Below are positions 41,659-51,326 of a stretch of 64,000 nucleotides of DNA, piece after piece. Source of the DNA: JBLMYQ01 sp050258375 (lineage in GTDB: Bacteria; Bacillota; Clostridia; Acetivibrionales; UBA4821); the NCBI GenBank assembly GCA_050258375.1, contig JBLMYQ010000068.1, positions 1-64,000 on the forward strand, written 5' to 3'. The position numbers and the translations under genes were made by a program. Each line of letters begins with the position of its first letter. The stretch's first letter is position 1. Below the pieces are notes generated by a model that saw only the letters and a program-made list of their open reading frames with translations, had not been told where the DNA came from and made no database searches.

Positions 41659-42694
41659 ATCTTGCCCTCCAACTTTGTGCCCCTTGCTTGGTAAAATGAA
41701 AGTTCACAACCTTTCCGCCCAGCTCATTTAATGCGTTTACTAATTCTAATTTTCTTACTGGCTCAACCATAAACATCATAAACCCTCCGCCGCCAGCACC
41801 CGAAACTTTTCCGGCATATGCGCCATTCTCCATAGCTATTTTAAAAACATTTTCTAAATTTTCATTGGTAATAGAAGCAGCCATTTTCTTTTTTGCTTCC
41901 CATGATTTCCCGAGATAACGAGAAAATTTGGAGATTTCTCCTTTTAGAATTGCTTCTTTCATAATTAAAGCATCTGCTTTTAATTCATGCATTGCTTCGA
42001 TAGATTTTATATTTTTCTCTTTAACATTGTTAGCTTGTTCCTCGATGATTTTTGCAGATTCTCTGGATACACCTGTATAGTACAATACCATTGCACTTTC
42101 CAGCTCGCTTATAATCCATTCCTTAATTCTAAGCGGATTTACAACCACCCTGTCATTTTCATAAAATTCAATAAAATTAAAACCCCCAAAGGAAGCAGCA
42201 TATTGATCCTGCTTCCCACCACTTAGCTTAACATCAATTCTTTCTATCTCATAAGCCAAATGGGCTATGTCATATTCTCCCAAAGGAAGATTCAATGCCT
42301 CCGTAAATGCCTTCAGTATTGCAACAACCATTGTAGAAGAAGAACCAAGCCCCGAGCCTGCAGGTGCATCAGAATATGTAGTAAGGTTAAGATATAAAGG
42401 CTTAGAATTATTAAATTGTTTTACTATTCTGTTATAAATCCCTTTATGCAGATTAAGAATTCCATCCAATTCAAAGAAAGCCTTACTTTCACTTTCAAAA
42501 TATTCTTTTCTATCAACAGCATTCAAAGAAACAATTCCAGTATCAGTAAGCTCTATAGTGCAATATGCATACATATCTATTGCTGCGTTAAGCACACATC
42601 CCCCAAAATCATCACTATATGGGGAAACATCAGTCCCCCCTCCTGCCAAGCCTAATCTTAATGGAGCTCTAGCTCTAACAATCAATAAAATCAC
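41651..42694 (-). CDS. hddA: D-glycero-alpha-D-manno-heptose 7-phosphate kinase
   Basis: About 345 residues, GHMP kinase. The ATP loop PAGSGLGSSSTM, N-terminal RAPLRLGLAGGGTDVSPY and C-terminal KVSGAGGGGFMMF are all present. HddA is the GDP-branch enzyme (alpha-1-phosphate), in contrast to HldE of the ADP branch. The frame opens at GTG 42694 with a weak site; TTG at 42685 also fits. It lies 7 bases after the 1125-residue gene. Confidence 0.93.
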   Translation of the reverse strand: MILLIVRARAPLRLGLAGGGTDVSPYSDDFGGCVLNAAIDMYAYCTIELTDTGIVSLNAVDRKEYFESESKAFFELDGILNLHKGIYNRIVKQFNNSKPLYLNLTTYSDAPAGSGLGSSSTMVVAILKAFTEALNLPLGEYDIAHLAYEIERIDVKLSGGKQDQYAASFGGFNFIEFYENDRVVVNPLRIKEWIISELESAMVLYYTGVSRESAKIIEEQANNVKEKNIKSIEAMHELKADALIMKEAILKGEISKFSRYLGKSWEAKKKMAASITNENLENVFKIAMENGAYAGKVSGAGGGGFMMFMVEPVRKLELVNALNELGGKVVNFHFTKQGAQSWRARYV

Positions 42695-42700
42695 CCATTT

Positions 42701-45700
42701 CTAAGGTTTCATATCATTAATAATTACTTTCTTAACATATTCCTTTGAAAAGTTTTTTTGAATATAATCCAAGCATTTTAAAGAGAGCTCTTCAAGCAAA
42801 CTAATATCATCATATAGATTTATTACACTCTTAGCAAATCCGCAACTGCTATCTTCAATCATAAGTATCTCCTCAATATCCTGCAAACCTTCCGCACCTA
42901 TCGCAGTAGTAACAACAGGAACCTGATAATATATAGCCTCAACAATCTTCCCCTTAATACCTGCGCCATATCTTAAAGGAGCAATAACCAATCTGCATTT
43001 ATCATAATATTCTTCAAGCTCTTCATCTGTAACATATCCCGTTACAATGACATTGTCAGATTTCAACTTTAGAATTTCCTGCGTAGGATTTGAACCAACA
43101 AAAAACACCTTTATATCAGGAATATTTCTTGTAATATACGGAAATATATCTTTGATAAACCAAAGGGCAGCATCTATATTAGGTCTATGAGAAAATCCTC
43201 CTACAAATAGCAAATTGCGTTTTTGGTCAAATTGCATTTTTCTTTCGTATATATTCTCGAAAATATAGGCAGGAATTGCCTTTGCACATATATCCGGGAA
43301 AAGATTCTTGATGTGATTAATTTCAACTTGAGATGGATAATAAATGATATCAGCTTTTTTTATTAGCTCATACTCAATTTTTTCCCACTTTTGAAAAGAG
43401 CGTAAAAGCCATTCATCTTTTGACAACTCATACTCTCGTTTTTCTCTTAAAGAATGCAAATCGTGTCCATAATAAATGATTTTTGCCCTTAAATGTTTTT
43501 TTATAATATCTATATATTTTATAGAAATATGTGGTCTATTTAGATATACATAATCAATTTTATCTGCGTTCTCTTTTATCCACTTTTCATAATTATCCCT
43601 GTACCATTCTCCATAAAGCACTTCCACCCCCAAGCTCTGAAGTGTGCCAGTATATGGTTCATGATTACAAAAATTATCCCCAATGAATTTTACATTGAAG
43701 CCCATCTCCACGAACAGCTTTATATACTGGAAGGTGGTACGGCTTCCTGCATCTTTGTCATAATGAGGGACGTAGTGGTCAATAACCAAAACCGTTTTTT
43801 TATTCCGGCTTCTATCCCGTGCCCAAAATACATTTTCCCCATTTCCGAAATGTTCTTGTTCTAATATACCCTTCCACTTTTTAATAAATTTTTCTCTGTT
43901 CTTTTTTTGGTAAGCTTTAAGACCTTGGCTGGTATCTGTCCCATGTGATATTCCCTCAAAGTGTACTACAACTGATTTTGGTTGGTATATCACCTGGTAT
44001 CCCTTTTTTCTCACTTCAAAAGCTAAATCCGAATCATCATAATAGGCAGGAACATATCTCTCATCAAAGCCTCCTATTTCATCCCACAAGCTTTTCTTTA
44101 TCAAAATGCTTGCTCCAGATATGTAATCTACTTCTTTAACGTAGCAATATTCAGGCTTTTGCGGATTTTCCATCCTTCCATAATTCCATCCCGAACCGTC
44201 TCTCCATATTATTCCCCCGGCCTCCTGAAGCTTTCCATCAGGATATACAAGCTTAGAGCCAACCATACCTATTCTTTCATTGTTTTCTGTTAATTCAACA
44301 AGATGCTTTAACCAATCCTTTTGAACATTGGTATCATTGTTTAATAATAATATGTATTTGCCTCTTGCTTTCACTGCCGCATTATTGCAATTCAGTATAA
44401 AGCCTTTATTTTCGCTGTTTCTTATTACAATAATATTTTCTACATAATCCGTAATATTTACTGTTTCATCAATTGATACATCATCTGCTATTAGTATTTC
44501 ATATGCAATATCCTGCGTATTTTCAAAAATTGATCTGAGACATGAATATGTATATTCCCACTGATTGTAAACAGGAATAATTATTGATACCAGTGGATTT
44601 TCTTCTTTATTAAAAACCAATAGCTCTTTTTTCTTATCAGCCTTTTTAAATATTTGAATTTGAAGCTTTTTATTTAAAAAGGTTGTTGAATGATATTTTT
44701 CCAGTTTTCCTGCAAGACTTTCTTTTCTTTTTATATACCCTAAAAATTTTTTTATATTATCTGTATTAATACTTTTAAAGAATTTAATTGGATGTTTGAC
44801 AGCTCCAAAAAATATCTTAATAATTAATATGCGTGTACTATTAGGAGGCAACATGATAGTCTTTGCCCTATAATACCTTTTTACCATACCCCATGCTCTT
44901 GAATTCAAAATAATATCAAGCTGCTTTTCTTTATTCATTAATTCCTGAATTTTTGCATTTTCTTCCTTTATATGTCTCTGGCTGCACTTTAGCTCCTCCG
45001 TAAGCTGTATAGCTACGTTTTTCTTTTCATCTATTACTCTTTCATACTGCTGAATTTTATCTGCTTTTTCATTTATTAATATTTCCTTTTCTTTTATGAT
45101 TATTTCCTTTTCCTCAATCTCGTTGTCTTTTTCATATACCTTCTTTTCTATTTCTTCTGCCATTTCTATCTTTTCTTCTATAATCTTTTCTTTCTGCTCT
45201 ATTACTAATTCATTTTGCTCTATCTGCTCATACAACCCAATAGTTATGCGCTCAAGCTGCTTTAACCTAACAGCTTGTTCCTCAATCCTCTTACTTTTTA
45301 AGCTTAAATCATTTTCAAGATTCGATACGGTTTCTGATAATTTCAAATAATCTTCTTTAATAACACAGATTTTTTTCTTGCCAAATACATATTCCTGAAA
45401 ACTGCTTTCAAAGCCTTCGAAGACTTTAATCATTTCATCAGAAATTCCCGCATTTTCATAAATTTCCTTAATACTAATAAAATCTTTAAAATAATTTATA
45501 TATTTTGCTGAAAAAATGTTTATGCTTCTAAATATAATAAAATCAAGTGGAATAGGGAAATCAAAAACCCATTCATAATCAATTATCCAATACCTATTTT
45601 TATTATCAATAATAATATTATCAAATATCAAATCAATGTTAGCAGGTTCAATGCATAGAACATCCTCAAGCTCCAGTTCAGAACCAAATATTTCACAAAA

Positions 45701-46078
45701 TCTTTTACAGGCTTTGAAGCTTTTTATCCTCTTCGCTCCCAGCCCTTTTACAAAATCCAGATATTTATTAAGCAGATTTAAAAACCCTATTTTATCTTTG
45801 ACTATTACTGCTTCAGCCATTAATGCATCAAATGCTTTTCCTTGTATGTAATCAAAGATTATGTCATCATCCTTTAAGGTGGCAGGAGCGACTTGCACAT
45901 TTTTGTAATTATTCATAAGCAAGCTGTAGTTCAGATTCATTGACTTGATATGAGATACCGCTTCTGGCGTAAGTGCCTTCTTTTTTGCATAAAGCCTTTT
46001 ATCTTCCTTAAATATTGTGGTCTCTATTTGAAATTCAGGCAATCTTTCTCTATTATACTTTGAATATATTACTTCCAT
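42701..46078 (-). CDS. Kinase-like / coiled-coil / GT2 / GT4 multidomain protein
   Basis: 1125 residues. Residues 1-~235 resemble the aminoglycoside-phosphotransferase/LPS-kinase fold: catalytic Asp149 and Asn154 (NIDLIFDN) and a metal Asp167 (WIIDYEW). Residues ~240-395 form a long coiled coil rich in Glu, Lys and Ile. A GT2 (GT-A) domain begins at ~496 (PLVSIIIPVYNQW, ADDVSIDE, LLLNNDTNV, YYDDSDLAFEVRKKG), and a GT4 (GT-B) domain fills ~765-1125 (LFVGGFSHRPNID, APLRYGAGIKGK). It resembles, in plan, chain-terminating kinases that measure glycan length by a coiled coil, such as WbdD. GGGGAG precedes the ATG. It heads the hddA-gmhA-hddC-gmhB unit. Confidence 0.85.
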   Translation of the reverse strand: MEVIYSKYNRERLPEFQIETTIFKEDKRLYAKKKALTPEAVSHIKSMNLNYSLLMNNYKNVQVAPATLKDDDIIFDYIQGKAFDALMAEAVIVKDKIGFLNLLNKYLDFVKGLGAKRIKSFKACKRFCEIFGSELELEDVLCIEPANIDLIFDNIIIDNKNRYWIIDYEWVFDFPIPLDFIIFRSINIFSAKYINYFKDFISIKEIYENAGISDEMIKVFEGFESSFQEYVFGKKKICVIKEDYLKLSETVSNLENDLSLKSKRIEEQAVRLKQLERITIGLYEQIEQNELVIEQKEKIIEEKIEMAEEIEKKVYEKDNEIEEKEIIIKEKEILINEKADKIQQYERVIDEKKNVAIQLTEELKCSQRHIKEENAKIQELMNKEKQLDIILNSRAWGMVKRYYRAKTIMLPPNSTRILIIKIFFGAVKHPIKFFKSINTDNIKKFLGYIKRKESLAGKLEKYHSTTFLNKKLQIQIFKKADKKKELLVFNKEENPLVSIIIPVYNQWEYTYSCLRSIFENTQDIAYEILIADDVSIDETVNITDYVENIIVIRNSENKGFILNCNNAAVKARGKYILLLNNDTNVQKDWLKHLVELTENNERIGMVGSKLVYPDGKLQEAGGIIWRDGSGWNYGRMENPQKPEYCYVKEVDYISGASILIKKSLWDEIGGFDERYVPAYYDDSDLAFEVRKKGYQVIYQPKSVVVHFEGISHGTDTSQGLKAYQKKNREKFIKKWKGILEQEHFGNGENVFWARDRSRNKKTVLVIDHYVPHYDKDAGSRTTFQYIKLFVEMGFNVKFIGDNFCNHEPYTGTLQSLGVEVLYGEWYRDNYEKWIKENADKIDYVYLNRPHISIKYIDIIKKHLRAKIIYYGHDLHSLREKREYELSKDEWLLRSFQKWEKIEYELIKKADIIYYPSQVEINHIKNLFPDICAKAIPAYIFENIYERKMQFDQKRNLLFVGGFSHRPNIDAALWFIKDIFPYITRNIPDIKVFFVGSNPTQEILKLKSDNVIVTGYVTDEELEEYYDKCRLVIAPLRYGAGIKGKIVEAIYYQVPVVTTAIGAEGLQDIEEILMIEDSSCGFAKSVINLYDDISLLEELSLKCLDYIQKNFSKEYVKKVIINDMKP

Positions 46079-46202
46079 TAGCTCTCCCCGCTTCCCATCC
46101 TGACAATATAATCACAATTTTTATATGACCAGGTATGATATATTCAGAACATTTTATGCATGCTCCTGCTTCTTAGTTACTAATGGAAAGTAGGTTAGAA
46201 AA

Positions 46203-46232
46203 ATTAAAACCCCCGGAGCAAATCCAAGGGTA
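46203..46232 (-). terminator. Probable intrinsic terminator after asnB-1
   Basis: Minus-strand stem ACCCTTGGA / TCCGGGGGT (46232-46210) with two T-G pairs and a 5-base loop, then TTTAATTTTT. The 170 bases between asnB and the 1125-residue gene otherwise show nothing I can name. Confidence 0.65.
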
Positions 46233-46249
46233 ATTAGAACAAAAATTTA

Positions 46250-48130
46250 TTATTTCAAAGGCAGCCTGACTTTAAAAACCTTCATCCATCTTCCAAGTGA
46301 AATAATTCTCCAAATGGTGAAATCAATTTTTGCATTTTCTTTAAGCAATCTATCAAACCACTCCAAGACCTTTTCTTTATTTATAATCCCATTTAAATAA
46401 TCACATGCATCAGCAAGCTCTTCTCTGAATCTCCCGCTATTCTCTTTTATCCAAACCTCTTCCGGTGTTACAAAGCCCATTTTATCAGCTCGGTTTTTTA
46501 TTGCATCAGGTAAACCTCCTGTCATTGCTTCCCTCAAGACATCTTTTGTAACCCCATTTCTGATTTTAAACTCGGCATCTAAGCCCAATACGAATTCAAC
46601 AAGCCTATGGTCTAAGAATGGTACTCTGGATTCAATCGAATGCGCCATGGAGTTTCTGTCTTCATAGTGCAGAAGCATTGGCAAGCTGCTGAATTCAAGC
46701 TGATTTACAGAATAATTTTCAACTGAATTGATTTTATAGCTATATAATCTTTTAAAGTAATCCTTATGATACTTCCTGTTTAATATAATCCAGTCAAAGT
46801 CCGTCTTGCTTAGCTTGGTTTTTAAGAAAGCCTTTATATATTCAGAAACCATAAACTTTGATACTGATATAAAAATATCGCGGTTAGAATAGCCATGAAT
46901 TTTTTTTAATGATTTTGCTTCCTTATAGAAGGTTATAAATCTGAATCTTTTTAGGAGACTGCTTAAAAAAACTCCAAAAAATCCGTTGTAACCTGCCAGC
47001 TGCTCATCTGCTCCTTGTCCGTCAAGCATAACCGTTATTTCTTTTTCTTTCGCCATTTTAAAAACATTCCATTGAGCAAAAATACTGGTTGACCCAAAAG
47101 GCTCATCCTGCTGATAGGTTATTTCATCAAGGTTAGCAAACAAATCTTCGAATTTTGGGAACACCTTATGTGAAACCACATTTGTTGACTTTACTACCTC
47201 ATCAATAAATTTCTGTTCGTCATATCTTTTATCTTCAAAGCAAGAGGAAACAGTTTCCTGCTGTATTTTTTCATTCTTTTCTTTAAGGATATTATTGGCA
47301 AGGCAAACTATTGAGGAGCTGTCCAAGCCTCCGGATAAACATGAACCAACCTTTACGTCTGAACGGAGATGAAGCTTGATTGAATCAGAAAACCTACTTA
47401 AAAACTCTGCAGAGGCTTCTTCAAAATCACTTTTATTACTCTCTTTTTTTGAATCCAATTTATAATAATCCTGTATTACCAAAGAATGGCTTTTTAAGTC
47501 ATATATCAGATTGTGCCCGGCTTTTAGCTGGTAAACCCCGTCAAACAACGTTTCTTCAGTGTGGTCAAATATTCCGAAGGATAAAAAGTCTAAAACTCTG
47601 TTAATATTTGCAGTTGGAGCCCAGTTCTTGCTCGTTGTAAATTGCTTGATTTCAGAGCCAAATGAAAAAGTATCTAAATCATCAAAGTAATAGAAAGGCT
47701 TTATTCCAAATCTATCCCGTGAGCAGAAGAGCTGACTTTTTTCTTTATCATAAATACAAAAAGCCCACATTCCAACAAAGTGACTGACGCAGTCAAATCC
47801 CCATTTGTCATAAGCTGCAAGGATTACCTCTGTATCCGAGGTTGATTTGAAGGAGCAGCCTTGCTGAATTAGCTCTGATTTTAGTTCGAGGTAGTTATAG
47901 ACTTCTCCGTTGTAAGTAATTATGTACTTATCAAGGTAGGACATGGGCTGGCTTCCGTCTTCGGTAAGGTCAAGGATTGAAAGCCGCCTGTGACCCAAAG
48001 CAAAATTAGCCCCATGATAATACCCAAATCCATCCGGTCCTCTATGGGTTATTATATCTGTCATTCGGACTATAGCGTCTTTGGCGACAGGCATATTATT
48101 TTTGTTTATTATTCCCGCTATACCACACAT
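46250..48130 (-). CDS. asnB: AsnB-type glutamine amidotransferase (asparagine synthase-like), copy 1
   Basis: 626 residues. Begins MCGIAG, so Cys2 is the glutaminase nucleophile; Ntn domain to ~210, then the ATP-pyrophosphatase domain with SCLSGGLDSSSIV and LDGQGADEQLAGY. It is full length and its motifs are intact. In glycan loci such enzymes amidate sugar carboxylates (uronic acids) more often than aspartate. Closely similar to copy 3 at the right edge (both share DEPFGSTSIFAQW), less so to copy 2. Transcription unit ends at the terminator just downstream. Confidence 0.92.
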   Translation of the reverse strand: MCGIAGIINKNNMPVAKDAIVRMTDIITHRGPDGFGYYHGANFALGHRRLSILDLTEDGSQPMSYLDKYIITYNGEVYNYLELKSELIQQGCSFKSTSDTEVILAAYDKWGFDCVSHFVGMWAFCIYDKEKSQLFCSRDRFGIKPFYYFDDLDTFSFGSEIKQFTTSKNWAPTANINRVLDFLSFGIFDHTEETLFDGVYQLKAGHNLIYDLKSHSLVIQDYYKLDSKKESNKSDFEEASAEFLSRFSDSIKLHLRSDVKVGSCLSGGLDSSSIVCLANNILKEKNEKIQQETVSSCFEDKRYDEQKFIDEVVKSTNVVSHKVFPKFEDLFANLDEITYQQDEPFGSTSIFAQWNVFKMAKEKEITVMLDGQGADEQLAGYNGFFGVFLSSLLKRFRFITFYKEAKSLKKIHGYSNRDIFISVSKFMVSEYIKAFLKTKLSKTDFDWIILNRKYHKDYFKRLYSYKINSVENYSVNQLEFSSLPMLLHYEDRNSMAHSIESRVPFLDHRLVEFVLGLDAEFKIRNGVTKDVLREAMTGGLPDAIKNRADKMGFVTPEEVWIKENSGRFREELADACDYLNGIINKEKVLEWFDRLLKENAKIDFTIWRIISLGRWMKVFKVRLPLK

Positions 48131-48181
48131 TAGTAATCTCCTGACTTTTACTATTAACCAAATAGCTTTTACCTTGGTCTT

Positions 48182-48538
48182 TTACTTTATATCTTGCGTA
48201 ATAATTATGTCTGCCTGAGTATCTAAAATATTTTTAACTACTATTTGCCCTATACATAAAGGAGGCTTTAAAACTATATTCTTTAATTCATCAACTACAT
48301 CCTTCGCAAGCTCTTTAGGTATAGGTTTGTTACTTTTGACACTGACCAAAGGCATCTTTGAATTTAAAACCTTTATTGTTGTTGTCACTACCCTTTCTGG
48401 CTTTGTTATTTCCTTTTCTGCATATGCTTTTCCTCTACTGCATAAAGCATTTTCAATACTTTCAATCTTTTCCTGTGAATGCTCAATATCCATATTACAA
48501 CTATTCGGACATCCTATGCAAGTAAGTTGAATTTTCAT
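48182..48538 (-). CDS. DUF1667 cysteine-rich protein
   Basis: About 118 residues. N-terminal Cys cluster TCIGCPNSC, followed by ALCSRGKAYAEKEI: the DUF1667 pattern. The family is typically encoded with a GlpA-like dehydrogenase and an FAD oxidoreductase, as here, and probably carries a metal or Fe-S centre. ATG 48538 (GGAGG upstream) is preferred over the frame opening at TTG 48550. Confidence 0.88.
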   Translation of the reverse strand: MKIQLTCIGCPNSCNMDIEHSQEKIESIENALCSRGKAYAEKEITKPERVVTTTIKVLNSKMPLVSVKSNKPIPKELAKDVVDELKNIVLKPPLCIGQIVVKNILDTQADIIITQDIK

Positions 48539-48554
48539 TTTATCCTCCAAAAAA

Positions 48555-49793
48555 TCATTGAAGCTCTATTTTTATATTATCACTATTTTTAATACTGTTT
48601 TTACTTATTTTTATTTTAATCATTTCTGCCGGATTAACTTTTTTAAATTTAATTCTTGATATTTCCTTGTCTTGCTCATAAATAACCAAATCCTTATCAT
48701 TTCCGGGCTCCAATACCCTTAGAGAAATCTCAAAATCTGATTCTCCTGAAGCCCACTCTGGAAGAACATATCTTATTCCTCTGCCTGCATCCAATTTAAT
48801 ACCTGCCCGTTTTTGTTTAATTCCCTGCAAGTATTTCGCCGCAGCCCTACCTGCAAGTTCTCCCTCTTTGGAAACATTATCAACCAGATCATGAACATGC
48901 AGTACATTTCCACATGCATATATTCCTTCAATACTGGTTTGACAGTTCTCATCAATAGCTGCTCCACCTGTAGTTTGATTCAGCTTTATTCCTGCCATGC
49001 CTGCCAATTCATTTTCAGGTATAAGTCCAACTGACAAAAGCAATGTATCACATTCAATCCTTTGTGACTTCCCTTTTACTATTTTCCCTTCTTTGTTAAG
49101 CTTATTAATAATAACAGCCTCTACTCTGTTTCTTCCTTCAATTTTTGTTACTGTATGACTAAGTAGCAGCGGTATATTAAAGTCTTCCAGGCATTGCTTG
49201 ATATTTCTGGGTAGTCCGCTTGAATAAGGAAGCTTTTCAATAACTGCTGCAACCTCAGCACCTTCTAAGGTTAATCGCCTTGCCATAATAAGACCAATAT
49301 CACCAGACCCTAAAATCACTACTTTTTTCCCGACCATTATATTGTGAACATTTATAAGATTTTGTGCTACTCCTGCTGTATAAATGCCAGCCGGTCTGCT
49401 GCCAGGAATCCCCAAGGCACCTCTTGTTCTTTCTCTGCACCCCATAGCAAGAATAACAGCCTTCGATTTGAATTTCATATATCCTTGCGGACTTGCCACA
49501 GCAACAATCTTATCTCCTGTAACCCCTGTGACTGTGCTGTTTAACAGTACAGGTATTCCTTTAATCCTATCTATAAAAATTCCGGCATATTCAGGACCAG
49601 TTAGAGATTTTTTAAATTTAACAAGTCCAAATCCATCATGAATGCACTGGTTCAAGATTCCGCCAAGCCTTTTTTCCCTTTCGATTATAAGGATATCCTT
49701 TATACCATTCTTCTCCAACTCTTCTGCTGCTGCAAGCCCTGCCGGACCTCCGCCGATTATTATTACTTCCTTGTTTACTGCCTTAATCTCCAT
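48555..49793 (-). CDS. FAD/NAD(P)-dependent oxidoreductase
   Basis: 412 residues, pyridine nucleotide-disulphide oxidoreductase fold. FAD motif VIIGGGPAGLAAAEEL at the N-terminus, second dinucleotide motif VVILGSGDIGLIMARRL around 155-171, and the C-terminal FAD site GIYACGNVLHVHDLVDNVSKEG. It pairs with the GlpA-like gene and DUF1667 gene in a conserved trio thought to oxidise glycerol 3-phosphate or a related hydroxy acid and pass on electrons. Stop-to-start gap to the GlpA-like gene is 2 bases. Confidence 0.9.
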   Translation of the reverse strand: MEIKAVNKEVIIIGGGPAGLAAAEELEKNGIKDILIIEREKRLGGILNQCIHDGFGLVKFKKSLTGPEYAGIFIDRIKGIPVLLNSTVTGVTGDKIVAVASPQGYMKFKSKAVILAMGCRERTRGALGIPGSRPAGIYTAGVAQNLINVHNIMVGKKVVILGSGDIGLIMARRLTLEGAEVAAVIEKLPYSSGLPRNIKQCLEDFNIPLLLSHTVTKIEGRNRVEAVIINKLNKEGKIVKGKSQRIECDTLLLSVGLIPENELAGMAGIKLNQTTGGAAIDENCQTSIEGIYACGNVLHVHDLVDNVSKEGELAGRAAAKYLQGIKQKRAGIKLDAGRGIRYVLPEWASGESDFEISLRVLEPGNDKDLVIYEQDKEISRIKFKKVNPAEMIKIKISKNSIKNSDNIKIELQ

Positions 49794-49795
49794 AT

Positions 49796-51250
49796 CTATT
49801 TAACCCTCCCCGTAAACAAAGATGTCCCTTGCCCTGAATAGTTAATTTGTTCAGGTTCAAGATTTTTATCCTTTACAAGAAGGTTCACTATTCTAGTAAA
49901 GCAATAGCCTCCTTGACATCTTCCCATCATCGCTCTTGTACGATACTTGATTCCTGCAATAGTTTTAACACCAAGGGGGTTGTTTAAAGCATCTTTTATT
50001 TCCTTCAGTGTAATTCCCTCACATCTGCAAACTATTTCTCCGTATTCCGGATTTTCTCTTATTAATTCTGCTTTTTCTTCTTCACTAAGTTCGCTAAATT
50101 TAGTCTGTTGTTTCCTTAGAGGATTAAAATCACTTCTTTTTTTCAAGGATTCTTTTTTATTGATAATATCAGTCACCATCTCTGCAATTACAGGTGTACT
50201 CGTTAATCCTGGAGATTCTACACCAATAAGGTTAACAAAGTTTTCAACCTCTTTTGATTCCTCAATAATGAAGTCACCAAATCCTCCAACCTTTTTGCCA
50301 ACAAGCTTTGGTCTCACACCAGAATAATCTCTAATAAAATCCTTTCTCTCAATTAGCGGCAGCAGCTGCTTAGCCTCTTTATAAAGCTGTTCAAGTACTT
50401 TTTGTGTAGTCGAATAATTTTCTCTTTGATTTATATATTCTGCGCTTGGTCCAATCAGTATGTTTCCATCAATAGTTGTTGTAAGATGCACACCAAGGCC
50501 ACCTTCTTCAGGTCTTGGTGCAGGATAAACCGGCATATTAAGGATACTGCTCACACGCTTATCCAAGATAAAATATTCCCCACGGCAGGGATGTATTCTA
50601 TAGCCTTTTATTCCTGCCATTCCAGCTATTTTATCTGAAAAAAGACCTGCTGAATTTATTACATATTTTGAAATAAACATGCCGTTTGTTGTCTTAACAT
50701 GAAACTTCCCATCTTTATTTTTTATACCGACAACGGGTGTTTCAAGAAAGAATTTTACACCGTTATCTGCTGCATTTTCTGCAAGGGCAATAGTAAGACT
50801 ATAAGGGCTGGTTACAGCTGTCCAAGGTGAATACAAGGCAGCTATTCCTCCAATATTTGGCTGCAGCTTCTCCGCCTCTTCTTTGCCTATGATTTCTAGT
50901 CCTTCAACACCATTTTTATCCCCAATTTCTTTAAGCTTTTTTAGCCTTTCCAAATCAGCATTATCAAAAGCTACTACCAGCTTGCCTGTCTTTTTATAAG
51001 GAACGCCAAGTTCTTTACAGTAGCTTTTGAATCGTTTACAGCCCTCAACGCACAGCTTCGCTTTGACTGTTCCTTCCGTGCAATTAAATCCGGCATGAAT
51101 GACACCGCTGTTCCTGCCGCTTGTCCCCATACCGACATCACTTTCCTTTTCGATAACTGCTGTATTTATATTGTATTTTGATAATTCACGTGCTATTGCA
51201 CAGCCAACTACCCCTGCACCAATTATTATTATGTCAAATTGGTTTTTCAA
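49796..51250 (-). CDS. GlpA-like FAD dehydrogenase with BFD-type Fe-S domain
   Basis: About 484 residues. DAO-type FAD oxidoreductase: IIIGAGVVGCAIARELSKY, then MGTSGRNSGVIHAGF near the substrate site. A C-terminal BFD-like [2Fe-2S] domain has four Cys (IVCRCEG and GRCQGGYC). It resembles anaerobic glycerol-3-phosphate dehydrogenase or L-2-hydroxyglutarate oxidase. The start is TTG 51250 (GGAGG 7 bases upstream), not the frame opening at 51268. First gene of the trio. Confidence 0.9.
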   Translation of the reverse strand: MKNQFDIIIIGAGVVGCAIARELSKYNINTAVIEKESDVGMGTSGRNSGVIHAGFNCTEGTVKAKLCVEGCKRFKSYCKELGVPYKKTGKLVVAFDNADLERLKKLKEIGDKNGVEGLEIIGKEEAEKLQPNIGGIAALYSPWTAVTSPYSLTIALAENAADNGVKFFLETPVVGIKNKDGKFHVKTTNGMFISKYVINSAGLFSDKIAGMAGIKGYRIHPCRGEYFILDKRVSSILNMPVYPAPRPEEGGLGVHLTTTIDGNILIGPSAEYINQRENYSTTQKVLEQLYKEAKQLLPLIERKDFIRDYSGVRPKLVGKKVGGFGDFIIEESKEVENFVNLIGVESPGLTSTPVIAEMVTDIINKKESLKKRSDFNPLRKQQTKFSELSEEEKAELIRENPEYGEIVCRCEGITLKEIKDALNNPLGVKTIAGIKYRTRAMMGRCQGGYCFTRIVNLLVKDKNLEPEQINYSGQGTSLFTGRVK

Positions 51251-51326
51251 AGTATTGCCTCCGAGCAAATATAAATAGTCTAGAGTACACTATTCTATTG
51301 ATATCATAAAATTGCAAAATTTTTTA

